Origin: Caproiciproducens galactitolivorans
GTDB lineage: Bacteria > Bacillota > Clostridia > Oscillospirales > Acutalibacteraceae
Reading direction: 5' to 3'
Assembly (NCBI RefSeq): GCF_026672255.1
Contig: NZ_JAPOHA010000004.1
Coordinates: forward strand, 177,876 to 241,875
DNA: 64,000 nt
The position numbers and the translations under genes were made by a program. The notes below the pieces were generated by a model, which made no database searches, had not been told where the DNA came from, and saw only the letters and a list, made by a program, of their open reading frames with translations. How positions within the stretch are numbered: the first letter of the stretch is position 1; each line of letters starts with the position of its first letter. Of the stretch, positions 61,496-64,000 are shown in pieces.

Positions 61496-62209
61496 ATGCT
61501 TTCTGAAATCGGGTACACCGCCGTTAAGAGTACCACGGCCGCAATCGTACTTTTTATTCTTGCCCGGATTATGGGGAAAAAACAGATCTCGCAGCTGACA
61601 TTTTTTGACTATGTGGTTGGGATTTCCATCGGTTCCATTGCCGCCGCGCTGTCGGTGGACCCGAGGATCTCCTTTGCGCAGGGAATTACCGGCATGGTGA
61701 TCTGGGCGGCCTTTCCGCTGATTCTGTACTATGCATCGTCCAAAAGTATTTTGGCGAGAAGACTGCTTGACGGAAATTCCGCGATTCTGATTCAAAACGG
61801 CAAAATCATTGAGAAAAACCTGACAAGAGCAAAACTGACCGTGAACGACCTTTTGGAAGAGCTGCGGATCAAAGACGTTTTTAATATTGCGGACGTTGAA
61901 TTCGCACTGCTTGAAACGAACGGAAAAGTCAGCGTTCTGAAAAAAACGGCAAAGCAGACGGTGACCAATGCGGATTTAAAAATACAGGCCGAACAGCAGG
62001 GTCTGTGCGCGAATTTGATTATTGACGGCAGGATTATGAAAAAGAACCTTGCCCTGCTGGGAAAAGACGAGACATGGCTTCTGAAGGAACTGAAGAAGCA
62101 GAAGGTGGATACCGTTCGGGACGTGCTCCTTGCCAGCTGCGGCGCGAACGGCGTTCTTCATGTTGATTTGAAAAATCAGGATCCTCCCGTATTCAGCGCC
62201 CTGCAATAA
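61496..62209 (+). CDS. DUF421 (YetF-like) membrane protein
   Basis: 237 residues from ATG 61496 (AAGGGG site). Three N-terminal membrane helices with family motifs RIMGKKQISQLTFFDYVVGI and SIGSIAA; then the soluble DUF421 domain (about 90-230): DGNSAILIQNGKIIEKNLTR, LRIKDVFNIADVEFALLETN, and NLIIDGRIMKKNLALLGKDE. YetF-like proteins are widespread in spore formers and some are placed in spore membranes; molecular role unclear. Upstream is divergent arsR. Confidence 0.88.
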   Translation: MLSEIGYTAVKSTTAAIVLFILARIMGKKQISQLTFFDYVVGISIGSIAAALSVDPRISFAQGITGMVIWAAFPLILYYASSKSILARRLLDGNSAILIQNGKIIEKNLTRAKLTVNDLLEELRIKDVFNIADVEFALLETNGKVSVLKKTAKQTVTNADLKIQAEQQGLCANLIIDGRIMKKNLALLGKDETWLLKELKKQKVDTVRDVLLASCGANGVLHVDLKNQDPPVFSALQ

Positions 62210-62343
62210 TTGCGAAACTGAAAAAATGCATCTTTCTTTTCCGGGTACTTCCGTGTATAATAAAAATGTTTGCCGCAGCCGGTTTTGTCCTTCCGTGCGG
62301 GAACCATTCAATTTTTCTGTTCTATATGGAGGCAGTACAGCGA

Positions 62344-63705
62344 TTGGAAAAGAATACGCGTTTATCACCATCATCCTATATTTTAATCGGTTCCATGCTT
62401 TTCGGGCTGTTTTTCGGCGCCGGAAATCTGATTTTTCCCGTGTACATGGGGCAGGAAGCGGGAAGGTCCGTTTTTGCCGCTTCGGCGGGATTTTTAACAA
62501 CCGCAATCGGCCTGCCGTTTTTAGGAATCGTCGCGATCGGCGTGTCCGGCAGCAACGGCCTTTTCGATTTGTCCAGCCGCGTTCATCCCGTATTCGGATA
62601 CGCGATGACCATTTTGCTGTATCTGACGATCGGCCCGTTCTTTGCCCTGCCGAGAACCGCTACCGTATCGTATGAAATCGGATTTACCCCGTTTATTCCG
62701 GAAGAACGGCAGGCTTTCGGGCTGGTCTGTTTTACGGTGTTGTTTTTTGCCGCCGCCCTCTTTTTCGCTTTGCGGCCGAATAAAATTCTTACATGGGTCG
62801 GCAAAATTCTGAACCCGCTGTTTCTTATTTTTCTTGCCGTTTTGATTGTAACCAGTTTTGTAAAACCGATGGGGAATGTTTCGGCGATGCAGGTTCACGG
62901 TGCCTACGCGGCGGCGCCCTTCTTCAAGGGATTTACGGAAGGCTACAACACCATGGACGCGCTGGCGTCGCTTGCGTTCGGGATTATTGTTGTGCAGGCG
63001 CTTCGCGATCTGGGCGTTGACAGCCCGAAAGGCATTGCGGCGGGAACGCTGAAATCCGGTTTCGTCAGCCTGCTTTTGATGGGCGTAATTTACGGCTGTC
63101 TGGCTTACATCGGGGCTTCCAGCATGGGGAAGCTGAAGCTTGCCGAAAACGGCGGAATCGCTCTGGCGCAGATCGCGCGTTATTATTTCGGAAGCTGGGG
63201 CGAAATCCTTCTGGCCGTTATCGTAACCCTCGCCTGCCTGAAAACGGCTGTCGGGCTGATCACCGCCTGCTCGAAGACGTTTCTTGAAATCTTCCCGGGA
63301 TTTCTGGGTTACAAAGCTTATGCCGTGGTCTTCACGGCGATTTCCTGCATGATCGCGAATATCGGGCTGACGCAGATTATCGCGTACTCCATTCCGGTTC
63401 TGATGTTCCTCTATCCTTTGGCAATCGCGCTGATTCTTTTGGCGCTTCTTTCGCCGCTGATGAAAAACCAGCGGTGTGTTTATTCGCTGACGATGGTCTT
63501 TACGCTGATTGACGCGGTCGCGGACTTTCTGAACGCGCTTCCCAAGGGATTTACCTCCCAGCCGGTTATTCAGGGTATTCTCGGTTTCTTTCAGCGATTC
63601 GTTCCCTTTTTCAGCTTCGGCATGGGCTGGATCGTCCCCATGCTGATCGGGCTGGCGCTGGGCTTTATTGTAAGCCTTTCCAAACCGGAAAGCGAGCCGG
63701 CTTAA
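62344..63705 (+). CDS. brnQ: Branched-chain amino acid:cation symporter BrnQ
   Basis: 453 residues, 12 membrane helices, LIVCS family: sodium- or proton-coupled uptake of Leu, Ile, Val. Family motifs: GSMLFGLFFGAGNLIFPVYM, IGPFFALPRTATVSYEIGF, and GYNTMDALASLAFGIIVVQA. I choose the TTG at 62344 because GGAGG lies 11 bases upstream; the preceding ATG overlaps that site, and the longer frame is not hydrophobic in the right way. A TATAAT at about 62253 serves it. No T-box leader is present. Confidence 0.92.
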   Translation: MEKNTRLSPSSYILIGSMLFGLFFGAGNLIFPVYMGQEAGRSVFAASAGFLTTAIGLPFLGIVAIGVSGSNGLFDLSSRVHPVFGYAMTILLYLTIGPFFALPRTATVSYEIGFTPFIPEERQAFGLVCFTVLFFAAALFFALRPNKILTWVGKILNPLFLIFLAVLIVTSFVKPMGNVSAMQVHGAYAAAPFFKGFTEGYNTMDALASLAFGIIVVQALRDLGVDSPKGIAAGTLKSGFVSLLLMGVIYGCLAYIGASSMGKLKLAENGGIALAQIARYYFGSWGEILLAVIVTLACLKTAVGLITACSKTFLEIFPGFLGYKAYAVVFTAISCMIANIGLTQIIAYSIPVLMFLYPLAIALILLALLSPLMKNQRCVYSLTMVFTLIDAVADFLNALPKGFTSQPVIQGILGFFQRFVPFFSFGMGWIVPMLIGLALGFIVSLSKPESEPA

Positions 63706-63752
63706 CCTTCCACGGGATTTTTCATGAGAAAACCTCTCCCGCTTGTCCTTCC

Positions 63753-63950
63753 TATTGAATTACAGGAATGATTTAGTCTGCCCTCAGGCCGGGCAGGCCC
63801 CTACTTTCGGAATCGTCCGAAAGTAGGCAAAGGACGAGCAGGGGGCTTTTAAATCCCGGCGAGAGGGTTCCATAAAAGCCCCCTGCACCCCGAAGGTATC
63901 CCCAAAAGGCCTTTCAGGGATACGCTTTCTTGGTGGTCTTCATTGACGGA
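63753..63950 (-). repeat. R1 repeat locus D: single unit with cap
   Basis: Plus-strand text: TATTGAATTACAGGAATGAT, CCCTCAGGCCGGGCAGGCCC, intact cap hairpin CCTACTTTCGGA / TCCGAAAGTAGG (63800-63827), GCAGGGGGCTTTT and its partner AAAAGCCCCCTGC, then CCCCAAAAGGCC and ATACGCTTTCTTGGTGGTCT. Begins 48 bp after the brnQ stop. The right module of copies C and E is absent. Confidence 0.85.
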
Positions 63951-64000
63951 AAAGGCCGAAAGCTTTTGCTTAAACAAAAAGCCCTCAGTAAAGTTTTAAA

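Noticed and set aside
62210..62343. T-box leader for brnQ
   Set aside because: Leader is under 100 nt with no AGGGTGG-like T-box sequence or antiterminator.

Overview
The window looks like chromosome from a Gram-positive, anaerobic member of the Clostridia. The Oscillospirales/Ruminococcaceae group is my best guess, from gene content and a GC of roughly one half; the genus is not determinable here. Support comes from strong AGGAGG-type ribosome binding sites, TTG/GTG starts, a mreBCD-mrdA-minD cell-shape cluster headed by dut, DUF4321 and maf, a zapA/U32 peptidase pair, YesM/YesN-type two-component systems beside ABC importers, and sigma-A promoters.

Layout. 1-7.0 kb (minus strand): cell envelope and division cluster dut, DUF4321, maf, mreB, mreC, mreD, mrdA, minD (cut by the window edge). 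7.05-8.05 kb: noncoding repeat zone with four 159-bp tandem units and a hairpin-rich cap. 8.05-10.6 kb: zapA and a U32 peptidase. 11-15.7 kb: glycogen phosphorylase and a GH13 alpha-glucan hydrolase (storage glucan use). 15.7-16.3 kb: ECF transporter S component. 17-19.7 kb: a large secreted, S-layer-like protein with a strong promoter and a ~430-nt leader. 20.7-27.2 kb: a decayed prophage between the 3' end of tRNA-Arg(ACG) and an 18-nt direct repeat of that end. It keeps a holin, an XhlA-like protein, an endolysin tail fragment, Rha, a tape-measure tail fragment, a truncated DUF1016 gene and cargo genes. 27.7-30.1 kb: HxlR regulator, flavin reductase-fold protein, membrane methyltransferase. 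30.5-40 kb: UgpAEB-like importer plus MFS permease, divergent from a YesM kinase, YesN regulator and a calcineurin-like phosphoesterase, probably one organophosphate or carbohydrate uptake regulon. 40.4-42.8 kb: XpaC-TelA pair. 42.9-45.1 kb: KdpE/short KdpD-like pair without kdpFABC in view. 45.4-50.1 kb: chemoreceptor, enolase, lipoprotein, Ku. 50.3-51.5 kb: noncoding zone with repeat copies and a candidate small RNA. 51.5-58.0 kb: a second YesM/YesN pair with an Afu/Fbp-type importer (binding protein, ATPase, double permease). 58.5-61.4 kb: heavy-metal P-type ATPase with its ArsR/SmtB repressor and visible operators. 61.5-63.7 kb: DUF421 membrane protein and BrnQ.

The most unusual content is noncoding. 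A structured repeat family (R1) occurs at four full loci and two partial ones, as four, two or one tandem units joined to a conserved cap, and tends to abut stop codons. A second family (R2) couples a GGACAAGGC hairpin to a conserved G/C-rich tail and is concentrated at 27-40 kb. A three-hairpin RNA candidate sits at 50.7 kb. A ~65-residue domain occurs twice at the C-terminus of the host S-layer-like protein and again as the only surviving piece of the prophage endolysin, linking host surface and phage lysis proteins. No CRISPR array, complete insertion sequence, rRNA or intact defence system was seen.
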